A stretch of DNA of 64,000 bases from Athripsodes cinereus (GCA_947579605.1 OX388306.1:4030001-4094000); one strand, 5' to 3'. Positions 20,566 through 32,292 are shown, numbered from the stretch's first letter. Made by a program: numbers and translations. Notes: generated by a model not told the origin, from the sequence alone.

Positions 20566-21850
20566 TTTCACAAGAATATCTTACCTACAAAATCTCATTA
20601 TTGTATGACAGACGAGTTTGGATGCACGTTGTATATTGTTAAACATCATTTCCAGCGAAATTCTCTCAACATCGCAGTCGTTCGTCGTTTCGAGATAATC
20701 TCGCCAATCTTAACGTAAATCTAAAAATCCCACCCTGTAAAATACAAAATCACCGCAGTATCTAACTAAATGTGTACTGCACACCCACCCCTTACACCAC
20801 TCACTACCACCATCGTGTTTCCTCTTCAGCAACCACCACCCCTACTCTCTCTCACTCTCTTTGTCGACTCATTTGTCTGTTTTGAGCTTTCGCTCGTTTC
20901 CACGTCATTAAACAACGAACATAATAACGTGAGTGTGCTTATTGGTGGTAGGTAGAAGTAAAAGCTTGCATCTACATACTTTCTACTTCTACTACTACTA
21001 CTACTATTACTACAGGCTGTCATTAACGCTTATGATAAAATTTTCACGTAAAGTTCAAGAACGTCAAATTATGTTTGAAACTGTCACATTTAAGCTATTT
21101 ATCACACGTTCACAAGTTGAATTTCTAAGCAGAATCGACTCGATGACTTCCTACGTAAAACTGTTTACATGTTTGTATGCCTTCCATTACCCCTTTATAA
21201 TTACCTATATGAGAAAAAATAATTCCTTTCGTACAAAGATCGTTCCAAAAGTTTATTTATTTTAATCATATTTTGAACCACTCTAGATTAATCATTCCAG
21301 TTAATTCTACTCATCGATAGTCAACCTATTTGAATAGGTATTAACTAGGTAGGTATGTTGTATATGATGCACATACATATATGAACTTCCTTTAGGAGTG
21401 CATGACACAGAGTTTTGTCACTTATGAATTAACTCAAGGCTTGGTCAATTTGGCCAAAAGCTCATGAAATAATTAAAAGTTATTTATTTTATTTCGACCA
21501 CAGAGAGTTATGACATAATTGAACGACTACATAGCGCTAAAATATGTTTTGACTGCGGCTGCTTTTGTACGTAAAAAAATATTAACGAATATATTTTGGG
21601 GGCTACGAAAGATACAAAATACCGATATTTGAATTATTAGTATTTTAATATAATACCCCTGTACAGATTTTCATTTATTTTAAAACAAAAAATATTAAGA
21701 TTAAATTTTTCTAACATTTACCAAAAATATTCCTTCCAAGGTGTTGGCACAACTATCTTAATTTACAATTCACTCAATCAAGTATGAAACTTTTGAAAAC
21801 GTTATCCAATATTTCGATTCACGCGCACTTAGTAAAATACTAACGAAATT
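20566..21850. other. Unassigned; (CTA)n near 20985-21015
   Basis: A CT/CA-rich block at 20760-20930 and a (CTA)n microsatellite. No gene supported. Confidence 0.4.
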
Positions 21851-22072
21851 TCACAACGAATCATTGGTACGTACCTACTATCAGATTAAGACCAGAGATA
21901 GTACAAACGATTCATTAGTACGAATCTATAATATTGATTTTTCGCAAACAAATTGTTGGTGAATTTACCAACGACTTGTTTATGATAGGTTAATATTATA
22001 GATTCGTACTAATGAATCGTTTGTACTATCTCTGGTCCTAATCTGATATTACGTACCAATGATTCGTTGTGA
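21851..22072. repeat. 222-bp foldback element with about 80-bp arms
   Basis: TCACAACGAATCATTGGTAC at 21851 is mirrored by GTACCAATGATTCGTTGTGA ending at 22072. Through ATCAGATTA(A/G)GACCAGAG and AGTACAAACGATTCATTAGT the arms differ by one substitution and a 4-base indel until the AT-rich centre at 21936-21991. The centre holds a smaller hairpin (TTGTTGGT / ACCAACGA). No ORF. It could be a non-autonomous DNA transposon or a transcribed hairpin. Confidence 0.85.
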
Positions 22073-22519
22073 GTATTCTTCTCAGTGTGACACTGCTAGT
22101 TTTATAACTAGTACATACCTATTTTTATAATGTTATCAAGATATTATGATATTCCTTATAATCTATATTATTTTATTATATTGTATGTTGGTAGATACCT
22201 TCTATCGGCATCCAAGTCCCCTAAGGCATTGGTGAAATATTGGAAGAAATCGTACGTGACTCACATAGGATATTGTATTAGGCCAAAATCTGAGTAATTA
22301 CAGGGCAGAAATGTACTTTTTGATAGGTTCACACATCGTGATAGGAAATCTATCATGTGATGTGTTTTATAACGAAGAATATAATATAGGACTGTAATTA
22401 ATCTTGGACAGTGTTTTTTTGATCACAAGACTTCTGAGAGGACGACCGCCTTTCATACAACAATATACATATAATATATCATACAATCGTTCTATCGCCA
22501 GCGTGTACTTTTTGACCTC
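22073..22519. other. AT-rich stretch, nothing recognised
   Basis: No supported coding or repeat structure. Confidence 0.4.
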
Positions 22520-22794
22520 CTTATAGCAGAACAAACATAATACCAAACTTTCCTGTCGGAAAGGATATTACTTAAATTGTTTAATAATTTGAATATTCAT
22601 GTCGATATTTTCAATATGACATACAATGACCTTATCGCCAGGAAAGAGACTGTCCTTTGATTCTGTTTCTTCTTTTATGATATCTTTTGTGTTTTTCTGT
22701 CTCGCTTTTTTTCATTTTTCCTGATGAGATCGCGTTGGCCAAAAGCTGTTATGGTCTCAGTACAGAGTGATATTTTTAAAATAATAATAATAAT
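22520..22794 (+). repeat. Dispersed repeat with (AAT)n tail, copy 1
   Basis: Matches 49765-50075 through CAGAACAAAC(A/G)TAATACCAAA, CATACAAT(G/C)ACTTATCGCCAGG-like blocks, TTATGATATCTTTT and GGCCAAAAGCTGTTATGG, ending in (AATA)n. Direction is inferred from the tail. A related end (GATCGCATTGGCCTTCGGCT) occurs at about 58870. Confidence 0.65.
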
Positions 22795-22862
22795 ATTGTT
22801 TCTATTATGTTTTTTTATTTATTCATTTCACAGAATAAATAAAAAAACATAATAGAAACAAT
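22795..22862. repeat. Perfect 29-bp-arm hairpin
   Basis: ATTGTTTCTATTATGTTTTT... at 22795-22823 is exactly complementary to 22834-22862 with a 10-base loop. It directly follows the (AAT)n tail of the preceding repeat. Confidence 0.85.
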
Positions 22863-23094
22863 ACATCATTCAATTCAAAACAATACAGTCGCGCCAAATC
22901 CATAAAAAGAGATTTATCAGCGCGTTCTTTTTCAAAGTAACAATATAATTTAAAGCTAACTAATAGCAGCAAACATACTCGTATACTTAACAACTATAGT
23001 ATTTACATAATTTTTAATTACGCAAACTCACATTTCAAGAATTACAATCTCACTAACGATTCTATCAGAACTTTGGAAATGTCGTAGGAAGAAG

Positions 23095-23525
23095 TGTGGA
23101 CTTGGCGCAGGATGCTCCGTATCCCATGGGTGCTCATGCGAACCAACGAGTCGATCATAGCCGAGCTGGAAATCTAGAATCACTTATCCACCATATACTG
23201 AAGACGTTCAAAGAGAGAGTTCAAGTATTAATAAATTGTCACCTAAACGGATAAATAGGAGTCCTTGGACTCCTGAAATATCCGAGAAATAAAGCTATTT
23301 CAACATTTACTAAAGACGCATCTAACGATACATAAAATACACCATGAGAAAAGAGCCAGATAATCTGGAAGAACTCATGGTTGTAAGAAGTTTTGTGGGA
23401 AGAAAATCTTGTGGGCGTGCACAGACTATGTGGAGCGACATGATGCAGAAAACGATAAGATTTTAGGTTTTGGACGCCCTACGCATAGCCTAGTATAGAA
23501 ACAATTAGTGCAGAGAGATCACTTA
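23095..23525 (+). pseudogene. RTE/BovB-like reverse transcriptase C-terminus
   Basis: Plus-strand pieces read WRRMLRIPWVLMRTNESIIA ELEI (about 23104), DNLEELMVVRSFVGRKSCGR AQTMWSDMMQKT (about 23360) and VLDALRIA (about 23470). This is the familiar CWRRMLR.PW...RTN.SI..EL ... GRG..P.RW.D ... A...A.DR pattern of RTE-type LINEs. Stops and shifts break it. Confidence 0.7.
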
Positions 23526-24477
23526 GAGTCACCATCCTCACACATGAGGAAAAAGCGTGAGAGAGAGAGAAAAAAAACGACTTTTTTTTGACAATGTGAG
23601 ACAAACGTCATCACTGAATCCAATATTTAAAATTCTTCATTATTTATTATTCTCTTGGTTGTTTGTAAAATTTTGTAAGATAATTTAATAATTAATAATG
23701 TTGTTTATTGACTTATTCAATGATAAGGTAGCTCATTTTAAAATGTTTTTTTAAGAAGAAGACAAAATGAAGGTATCTTTTCAAACATTGAGTCTTTTTA
23801 CTAACAAAATTTCGATGTTGTCGTGATGTGATACCGAAATGAAAAAATAATGAATTTAGATAAAAAGTCAAAACATTTACATCAGTTGAGAAACAATTGA
23901 ACGTCCCTGCATGGGATTTTATCAACAACATAATATATTATTATAAAACAATCTTTAACCCAACTTCGAACAAAATGAAACTTCAATATTTACGAATAAG
24001 CTAGTTAGACAAAATTGCGGTGATTTAAAATTTCGATAGACAAACAAACAGAAACTGAACTTGATCTCAGACAGGTTAAAATGTCGGTAAATAAAGGCAT
24101 TCATTCCGTCTAGACATATACTAGCAACCTTCCGAAAAGAGATGTTCTTGAATGTTGTCTTGGTAAAAATGTTCCTACGATATTGTATACAAGGAGATGG
24201 TTTGAAAGTTCAACACTTAATATGGTACAACTTTGAAAAACTTTTTCTCGTTCTTTTAAATTGTTATTATGTATTTTGCAGAACTTAAGTAAATATTTAT
24301 GGAGCTTTTTGAACTTTATTAAACGTCTGCATTGGAGAAAGTTTATTCTCAACTAACTACATACATTAACTGACTTCATTCAATAAAATGAGAATTTAAT
24401 TTGCCAAAACATGGTGAATTAGATGATCATACATATTTATTATAAGATTGATAAATAGTTATCTAAAAAACTGTATG
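23526..24477. other. AT-rich stretch, nothing recognised
   Basis: A GAGA run at 23562 and short frames without family signal. Confidence 0.4.
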
Positions 24478-24562
24478 CTACATTTTACCACAAAGAAGTA
24501 ACCAGTAGAATAATTGCATGTAATAAACATGAAAATCGTCCCTTCCGTGTCGATAAATGCTC
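24478..24562 (-). repeat. SINE-2 fragment, minus, diverged
   Basis: GTAACCAGTAGAATAATTGC ATGTAATAAACATGAAAATC GTCCCTTCCGTG follows the family order. Confidence 0.5.
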
Positions 24563-24689
24563 GCTGTTGGAACAATCTTGGTTCGAAAATCAAGATGATG
24601 ATAACCTTTCATTCTTTCAGACAAGTTGTCATAAATCATTTCCTCTCATTGAATTAACATAGCATCTGACTCCTAAATTCCCTTCCCTA

Positions 24690-25018
24690 ACGCTTGTGCA
24701 AGCTGAAATGTATTTTCTACTTATTTTTTTATTATATGTGTCCAAAAGTACAATGTTGCTTGCATGTGTTTTTTGTTTTGATTGCTTAATGTTGTATTTT
24801 AATTCTACTTTTACTGTTGATATCTACAATGTGTATATGTATAATAAATTTTGTTTTAATAACCAGGTTAGTTGGAAGACATCGCATTTTAGCGATAAAC
24901 TCGCCCTCTGTACATTGAATTGTATAATTGATATTTTCGATTTTTCATGATACTTTGTTTTAATTTGTAATACTGTAACCAACGTACAGTGAAGAATAAA
25001 ATAAATAAATAAATAAAA
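24690..25018 (+). repeat. Jockey-like LINE 3' UTR
   Basis: T-rich segment with TTTTAGCGATAAACTCGCCC TCTGTACATTG and CAACGTACAGTGAAGAATAA, ending in (AAAT)n. The same two signatures recur at 51428-51545. This is a common 3' UTR type of insect Jockey-group LINEs. Confidence 0.6.
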
Positions 25019-25729
25019 TTAAGACATCTGAGACGGGTAGTTCACCTCTGAAGATGATAATAGTTTTGCATTATGTTTTTAGAATATAATCATTCACAGG
25101 ATATCTATTTGAAAATAAAAAAAGTGGGAGGTCCATTCGAAGGCTGTCTGCCATATATTATATTATTTTCATACTAATAAAGATGTTATTTTTGTGTTCA
25201 AAAACATCTTTCATATATGGAATTTCAAATAACTTTAGTTTTCCTATTGAAAAAGTGAAAAAAGTGAAAAATTCAGCTTTAGTAAATCGACAATGAAAAT
25301 AATATTGAATGTATGTAATTTATAATATTACAATTCATTGCACCATTGTTGACACTGAATGGTGATTACGTATTCTAATTTTAGTGGAATACTGCATCAA
25401 ACTTAGTTCTACGAGTGAGTTGAAATTTATGGTGAAATTTATACGGGATGAACGAACTATTTTCAAACAAAGTTACCTTTATAATCTCCCGCAAACAATG
25501 GCATATATTATATGTACTTAATACTTGTAAAATGCTTTCATAAAGGTATGTATATAAGACTGTGAGTTGAGGTAATCTACAAATACCTCTTATCTATGTG
25601 ATAAGGGAAATACTATGGTTCCGGATATGTTATGTATGTGCATACAAATACTTTTATTTTCAAATGATAGTTGGAAGAAAAAAGTTTTTTTTTGTGGAAT
25701 ATTTCTGTAACTATTTTATTTAAATGATC
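25019..25729. other. AT-rich stretch, nothing recognised
   Basis: No supported gene or repeat. Confidence 0.4.
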
Positions 25730-26175
25730 TAGAGTTTGTGTGTTCACATTGTGAAAAGACATTTTAAACATATTTGATATTAATAAAACACTGTTTTACT
25801 TTTCACTATTAATTTATTATTACTCAAGCGCTTTCGTCAAGTTAGCTTGACATTTTCAAGAGAACTAATTACAAGAATTTTTTTTCTCAAAGTCACATGC
25901 AACAACAACATTTTTTATATGTAGGTACCTAAAAACAGAAAAGAAGGGGTAAGGAAGTAAGAGTAGTTAAGACAATGGTGGATGAACAATTGGTTTCAAC
26001 AATGGTGATGAATGGGGTATTTGAATATTTACTATATCTTTAATATTTCTATGTATTTCCAATGTTTCCAAAGCAATTAATTTTCTATACCGGTTTTCTG
26101 AATGTAGGACCCTTACACTATTCACATCAAAATTGTGATTATGACTAATGCAATGATCCGCCATCTCCATTTTAT
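25730..26175 (-). pseudogene. Penelope-like element: GIY-YIG endonuclease end and 3' region
   Basis: Minus frame 25967-26170: MADHCISHNHNFDVNSVRVL at 3-22, then HSENRYRKLIALETLEIHRN at 23-42. This matches the tail of the GIY-YIG endonuclease in Penelope-like elements (A.H....H.......VL.....Y.KL..LE.LEI). The non-coding part after the stop contains GTTCTCTTGAAAATGTCAAG and GACGAAAGCGCTTGAGTAAT, as I recall from such elements. RT is missing, so it is 5'-truncated. Confidence 0.6.
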
Positions 26176-26295
26176 TTTATTTAAGTTTTTGATTCAACTT
26201 TTAAAAAAGAGTGTTCACAAAATCTCATATATAAGAAAGCAATTAACATCTATAATTCAGAGTTTATATCCATCTTGAAAGTGTTTTTTATATTG

Positions 26296-26395
26296 TCATG
26301 AAGAGAATAATCTGATTGTTTCATATATGCAATTAATCTGCTGGCTACCACACTTGTGGGATATGCAGTGATGGTATAGTATAAGTAGTAATCTC
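26296..26395 (+). repeat. SINE-2 fragment
   Basis: TAATCTGCTGGCTACCACAC, TTGTGGGATATGCAGTGATG, GTATAGTATAAGTAGTA. Confidence 0.65.
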
Positions 26396-27751
26396 GAAAA
26401 TCCAGATGGAACTTTTTCATTATATAGTATTCTGATGAAAATATCTTCAGTACATGAAAAATGCTATGACTTATCTGATTGGTTCAGAATCGCTTTGAAT
26501 ACAGAAAGTTTGTTTCCTTCATATTATGTTTCTGAGAACATCATTAAAGATGAGAAAATATGAAATCATTTTCTTTTTCTCGTTTTCCTCTTTTAACAGC
26601 TGTACTTCTACATTGATTTTATGTTACCTACAAAAACATAGTTTTTTTTTCAGATTATTTATTGTGAAAAACACTCATGAACGCCTAATTCAGTAATACT
26701 GCTTGCTACCCGAATGAACCAAAGGTTCATGCAGGTTCCTCAATAGAATGTTTAAAATGAGTATACTAACAGTATTTCAAAAGACTTAAAACGCAAAGTT
26801 CTTTGTTCTTACACCCGTTAAGCCTCTACTCAAATTCATGATTCTATCCTGATCTATTGTCTGATTTTCCCCAGCTATTATACATATATTCGACCTAATA
26901 GCTTCTATTTGTATGACAAATGCTTAAAATATTTTGTTTCTCTTTTAAAATCAACTTTTAACAAATCATATTTGAAGTAGTTGGGAGCAATTGAATGAAC
27001 TCGCCTTCTGTGTATTGATTAGATGAGTGCATTGAAAAATAATCGGAAATCAATATAAAATTAAAAAATTAATATAATATTGAATATGTAAGTAAAAGAT
27101 AATGTGCCAGTTGTACGTGATGAACGAAAACGTGTTAATGAGAGATCTTAAAAAAAATATCAAAAGATAGCTGCTCAGCTCAACAGTACATAATCCAAAT
27201 TAACAATAATAATTTAGCTTTAATTCAATACACAAGGGAAAAAACAGAGGATCACAGGACCGACTAAGGGTATCTTTAGTTCAAAGTATAACATCGAACC
27301 CTTTTGAAGTTATTTTTACCGTACCAGCGTTGAATATTCGTTACTGAATTTTACGATTTTTATGCTGAAAATCCATTGATATAAAAAACAATATACTACA
27401 ATCAAGAAGTGCGTATTGGACGTTAATAATATGCCACCAGCTACATAAGATAATTTACTCCTCTTCTATTTATGTACTACATATAAAACTGATAAAGAAA
27501 TTATATTAATTTGTTTCTATACCCTATTATGACCCATTAAGCAGTTGACTTCATCTGGTGGTCACCTCATGTAGATCCCCCTAACAAAACTCAGTTATAC
27601 AGTGGCACTCCACAGTATGGTTTATTTTCTGGCATTGTGAGCGACATTCGTACTGGAACTAGAAGCCAAACCCATCGGTGCACACGGTCTTCAAATCTAC
27701 CATGGCTTGTTTGCAGTCTAATTAATGGAATTTGTTTAGAGGAATCTGTGA
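26396..27751. other. AT-rich stretch, mostly unassigned
   Basis: A possible Jockey-like 3' UTR trace at 26990-27040 (AACTCGCCTTCTGTGTATTG). No gene supported. Confidence 0.35.
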
Positions 27752-28165
27752 CACATACATACATAATTATGTACATACATATAAACCATCACGCCGCTTC
27801 CCTCGTGGGGTAGGCAGAAAGGATCGAGCGCCACTTCTTTCTATTCTTGCATACAACTTTCACTTCCATCACAATCATACAATTCCTCATGCATGCTCTC
27901 CTGTACAATGTGCTCAACACGCGACCGTCCCGCAGGATCTGGTTTATATTATGATCTTATCATTTGATCCTCGGACGACCGCATTTCCGTGCGCCATTCC
28001 TCTCAGCCAAATATAGTATTTTCTTGGTCATTCTGATTTCATCCATTATTTCCACATGCCCAAACCATCGTTACTTATTAACATTCATCTTTGTGACTTC
28101 TTGACCACCATCACACTCCTGCCTCATTCGGTTGGTGTTTCCAGTCATTCCTCCTATTTGGATGA
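27752..28165 (-). pseudogene. RTE-type LINE (NRRACM family), minus, with (GTAT)n tail
   Basis: Tail ACATACATACATAATTATG at 27752, then CCATCACGCCGCTTCCCTCG TGGGGTAGGCAGAAAGGATC. The reverse complement encodes the end of the same protein as the 38653-39138 copy (SILSAYP..., LSTLNRRACM-type). Similarity continues toward 28160 through TGGGCATGTGGAAATAATGG on the minus strand. No open frame survives. Confidence 0.75.
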
Positions 28166-28479
28166 AATTGTTTTATCTAGTTATTAACGTAGCTCAATGG
28201 TGTAATGTTAAAACCCTTTTTTCGCGCAAGTTCTAATAATTACACCGCGTAATTTAAAATATAAAGTTGAAACTAACTAACCAACTTACGCAGTGGTGAG
28301 CAGCGGCACATTTCGCTTTAATCACCGAAAACTTTAATTTCGTTAATTGGGCTTCGTTAATTCGTTTAAATAAGCAAGTTGAATTCATAATATTATTAAT
28401 TATTAAAGCTCAATTTTAAATTAAACATATATTTTAAATAGCTTCATAACTTTAACCACTTTTTTTACTGAAGTTTTTA

Positions 28480-28604
28480 CTACTACTATTTTACTACATA
28501 CTCACGGCATTTACCACAAGTGAGGTAGCCAGCGAGCTCATTGCAAGTAAAATAACATCAATTTTTTTCTCTCCGTGCAATTAAAAAATAAAAAAAAAAT
28601 CGAT
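28480..28604 (-). repeat. SINE-2 fragment, minus
   Basis: TACTACTACTATTTTACTAC tail, CACGGCATTTACCACAAGTG, AGGTAGCCAGCGAGCTCATT. A further matching piece (AGGATGGGTGGCATGCCATG) is at 28938-28960, beyond the foldback, so the copy may be interrupted by it. Confidence 0.6.
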
Positions 28605-28667
28605 TTTCGAAGAGGAAACACTGTGAAAGTTCATTTTTAAAAATAAGGTAAAAAAAAATTAAATAGA

Positions 28668-28893
28668 ACTGTATAACTTTCACTCATTGTTATATTGATT
28701 ACAAGCTTTTCGGAAATACGTCCATCCTCAGTAATAATCTAATATGTATATAAAAATATTTATAGAAATAATTTTTTTTTTTTAATTTAAATAATTAAAA
28801 ATAATTGTCATTAGTTATAAGATTATTACTGAGGATGGAGGTATGTCCGAAAAGCTACTTATCAACATAACAATAAGTTAAAATTATGCAGTG
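28668..28893. repeat. Foldback with about 80-bp arms
   Basis: ACTGTATAACTTTCACTCAT, TGTTATATTGATTACAAGCT, TTTCGGAAATACGTCCATCC TCAGTAATAATCT in the left arm are mirrored with scattered differences in the right arm, ending at 28893. The centre is A/T only. Confidence 0.75.
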
Positions 28894-29296
28894 TTTATTT
28901 TTTTATTAGGTACATAAATTTTTAAAAATAAGACATGATGAGGATGGGTGGCATGCCATGTAATAATTTATTTATAAAAATAATATTATTACCTTAAAAA
29001 ACGAAAAGATATTTTTTTTGAAAAAGATTGTTTTTTTTTGTTTTTATTAATTTATCTAAAAATAATTAAATATACAAGCAGATATATAAGAAAGATTTTT
29101 TTTGTTTATTTTATCCAAAACTTGAACTGACATGACCATTAACATTGAAGTTTTGCGTAGAGCAAATACTCATAGAGAATTGCTCACAACGATCCAGCTC
29201 CATAAAACTTCATATTTTGTTATTTAGTTTGATTAAATTTAAACACTGTTTCTTTCACTTTAAGTGAAGAATCTTAATCTAGTCTTGATCTTGATC

Positions 29297-29397
29297 ATAC
29301 GACGCACGAAGGAACTATGGTCAAAAACACCGCGTTTCTGCTACCGCGCGATTTGTATGCGCGTATTTTTGGCCAAAAGTCACTTCGTGCGTCGTAT
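29297..29397. mobile_element. 101-bp MITE-like palindrome
   Basis: ATACGACGCACGAAG at 29297 and its exact complement ending at 29397. Inside, GACTTTTGGCC / GGTCAAAAAC-like segments and CGCG blocks also pair. GC-rich centre, no ORF. Confidence 0.75.
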
Positions 29398-29399
29398 CA

Positions 29400-29565
29400 T
29401 TAAGATTAAGATTGTTTTTAGATTTTGTCAAGAGTAACCCTACAGAACATTCGGGAGTGGACCGGGATGAGGAGTGTAGAGGAGCTGTTTCGTGCTGCCC
29501 AGAACAGAAAAGATTTCTCCCAAGGAGGACCCGACAAGACACGTAAAGAAAAAGAAGAACTCTAA
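29400..29565 (+). pseudogene. RTE-type RT C-terminus (NIREWT family)
   Basis: Plus frame from about 29407: LSRVTLQNIREWTGMRSVEE LFRAAQNRKDFSQ, GGPDKTRKEKEEL, stop. Same family as 12578-12712. Only the last 50 or so codons remain. The palindrome at 29297 abuts its 5' side. Confidence 0.65.
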
Positions 29566-30000
29566 ATCATCCATTAATTTGCATCATCAACAGTTAAATG
29601 AACTATCCTATAATAAGAAAAATAAACATCGAACGTAGAATAATCTTGAGCATTTTATCTTATTGTGTAAAATAGATTTCCGTTTTCATCTAATTTACAG
29701 TACCTTAGTACTAACATCAATCACTCTGGTTAACTTATTAAGAATCGAAGGGTTGATCCACCCAACACTTATCTTTAATTATTACTTTTGAATAGCAATT
29801 AGATGCGGGGCGTAGTAAGATTATTATTTAGTATTTAGGGGAAGCTTAGATAAAGCATTAAGTAATTTGTCGAAGTGGTTTTAGAGTATCTACTATTATT
29901 CCACCCTTTTATGTATATTTCTTATTTTATTGTTTATATCATTAGTTAAATTTATTGGGATGTACATAAGTAGGTATGAAATGTTTTGCCTTATTTCATT
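29566..30000. other. AT-rich stretch, nothing recognised
   Basis: No supported gene or repeat. Confidence 0.4.
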
Positions 30001-30004
30001 AATG

Positions 30005-30258
30005 AAGACATTAAATTTATGAACGGTCATATAATCGGTAAACGGTCTTACAATTTGTTAAGCGCCATTTACTCATAACATGACCTCAAGGACGCCGTAT
30101 ACCGCATCCATCACCCGAAACTCCCAGCAAAAATGTGTATCTTCAGCTTTCTTCTAAAGCTCTCTCCATTTGCCTCCCCTCCCAGACCCAGAGTAAGCTT
30201 GTTCCGGCATCTGGGACCTGCAACGTTGAATGCTCTGTCCAAAGCATGTCCTGCGAGA
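30005..30258 (-). pseudogene. CR1/L2-like LINE 3' end, minus
   Basis: The minus frame down to a stop at 30111-30113 reads AGHALDRAFNVAGPRCRNKL, then SFRRKLKIHIFAGSFG. It has the same arrangement as the end of the 9707 and 36750 relics (RAF..AGP..WN.LP ... F...LK...F). 3' UTR runs on to about 30005. Confidence 0.7.
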
Positions 30259-30769
30259 TCATATAATTATTACAGTTTGTCTTAAATGTAGTTTTCTCTG
30301 GTACTCTTCTACTGGTTGCCACATTTGCCGTGATAGGACAATAGTAATAGACAAAATAAACCTATTTCTACATTGGTACGTATTCTATTATATACTAGAA
30401 GATCTCAATCACGCTTCTATGCAGAGCATACTACTTATTTAATGTCAGCGAAAAAGTTTCTTCAGGAAAATTCAGTCTCGCGTCTCAACATCTTTCTATA
30501 GCAACTGAAGAAACATATTTAAATATAAACAGAACTTCTAAAAATGTTGAGTACAGAATTATTTTATTCAAAATTTCACTTAAGAGTTATCTAAAGGGAA
30601 AGGCTATATAAATCTACACAAAAAGAAATAAAATATAACAAAATATAAAGTTATTCTTCTCATAATCTCTTAGTAGAAAAAACATACTTACCTACTATTC
30701 GGCTGCCAACCACTTTTATTCCAACAAAACTGTAAGTTTTACAAGCACGTAAATAAAATATATATTCTT
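30259..30769. other. Unassigned
   Basis: AT-rich with no supported coding or repeat structure. Confidence 0.4.
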
Positions 30770-31256
30770 TGTAAATGACCTTCTTCAAATTGTCCTGGAT
30801 CTGGGAGTTACATGTATATGTGTTCAGTGCGTTGTATAAACCTATTCGTCGGGTTAGTACCCATAATACAAGATTCATATCTAAGTTTGGGACAAGCTCG
30901 ATCTGTGTGAAATTTCTATACATGCCTCTTTTTAAATATATTGTCATCATTTTTCGATTTATGTTTTTGCCACAATGCTGTCACCCAAATAGTTAAAGTA
31001 TGGTCCTTCAAACAATATAAAGTGGACTTTAGTATCATGTGGTCACTCACATTTTGTCACCCTGTCACTAGGTATTTTTTATATTATTTTTATTTTTTCT
31101 TTCAACAGACAGCGTCATCCTTTTACATGTACACAAATACTTAATATGTTTGTGTACATGAGGTAAAATACCTATTTGTATGTATTATTAATGATAATGT
31201 ATGTATTAATTGACTGCTGGTATTGTATATAACTGTATGAAATAAATAAATAAATT
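30770..31256 (+). repeat. LINE 3' UTR with (AAAT)n tail
   Basis: ACCCATAATACAAGATTCAT and AAGTTTGGGACAAGCTCGAT CTGTGTGAAATTT are a 3' UTR type that I recognise from insect LINEs. The segment ends in TGTATGAAATAAATAAATAAAT. Coding sequence is absent. Confidence 0.55.
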
Positions 31257-31381
31257 TGACAGTAACTATAAAGTATGTGCTTATGTTTGCTCAATTCCGT
31301 AATTTTTGCAACATACAGTTAGAATTTTTTGTCACTCGATTAAATACTATCCAAAAAGATTAGAAAAAAAACTTGTTTCCT

Positions 31382-31436
31382 ACATAGTTTGACAAGCATC
31401 GCTTGAAATTCATAGTAGCGACTGTCAAACTATGTA
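31382..31436. repeat. Small foldback (TTTGACA type)
   Basis: ACATAGTTTGACAAGCATCGC and GCGACTGTCAAACTATGT pair imperfectly over about 18 bp with a short loop. A similar TTTGACAGTT palindrome is at 39773-39798. Confidence 0.55.
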
Positions 31437-31439
31437 AAA

Positions 31440-32220
31440 GATACCTACTCATAGATTCCGATATTGTTGAATTGATTTTACTTCAGGTATTGAGACGGAG
31501 CATCTGATAGAACTTGGAAGTTATTTTATTATATTATTGAATACTGCTTCAGGAGGTGATAGTATTCACTATTCAATACTGCGATATAATAATAATAATA
31601 ATATTTATGTTACGAAAGTATTTATATAGTTAAATAATTATCATATAGCGAGCTACCTCACTAAGTGCAGCCCGTACAGAGGTAGTGTCTACATGAAGTT
31701 TTAATATATATTTCAAATATTTAGTAAACCATTCCATCGTTCCATTTTTTATAAATAAAATAAAATAATTAAAACACTTTAGTGATTTAAAATATGAATA
31801 AAATATTATTATATTTACTTAATTAAAGCAAAATAATTATTTTTCTTTTATAAGTCAGTTATTTTCGTAAAACTTTTCAGAAGTTCTTTGTGAGCTTTTT
31901 TATTTTTAATTGATCACCTTTTGATAAGGGTATGACACATCTAAGTTTTTAATTATTTACCTTAAATACACAAAAAAAATCATCAAGATACTCATAAATA
32001 TTCATCTAAGTACTATAACACCTAAAGTATGGTGGTAAAAATTAATTTAAAACATAATTATTATCGACGAGTGTTATTTTTTCCTTTTTTATATAAATCA
32101 AAGAAAACTTGATTTTATTATGCCTTAAGTAATGTTATAAATATTTTGTAATATTTTCATATTTTTTTTTCATATTTAAAAAAAAAAGCAAACGCCATAG
32201 ATATTATTCATTATTTATTC
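31440..32220. other. AT-rich stretch, nothing recognised
   Basis: (AAT)n near 31588 and an ordinary AT-rich sequence. Confidence 0.4.
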
Positions 32221-32292
32221 ATACCATCACATCATTTCTCACTGTGGAGTTCCCAGCAGACAAGCGAATTATATTTAAATGCACACATTTTT
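32221..32292 (-). repeat. SINE-2 fragment, minus, diverged
   Basis: ATACCATCACATCATTTCTC, ACTGTGGAGTTCCCAGCAGA CAAGCG. Confidence 0.5.

Noticed and set aside
20985..21018. (CTA)n block as a CRISPR-like or regulatory array
   Set aside because: It is an ordinary trinucleotide microsatellite. There are no spaced repeats and the genome is eukaryotic.
30660..30950. Minus-strand 96-codon ORF as a gene
   Set aside because: It overlaps a recognisable LINE 3' UTR on the plus strand and has no family pattern.
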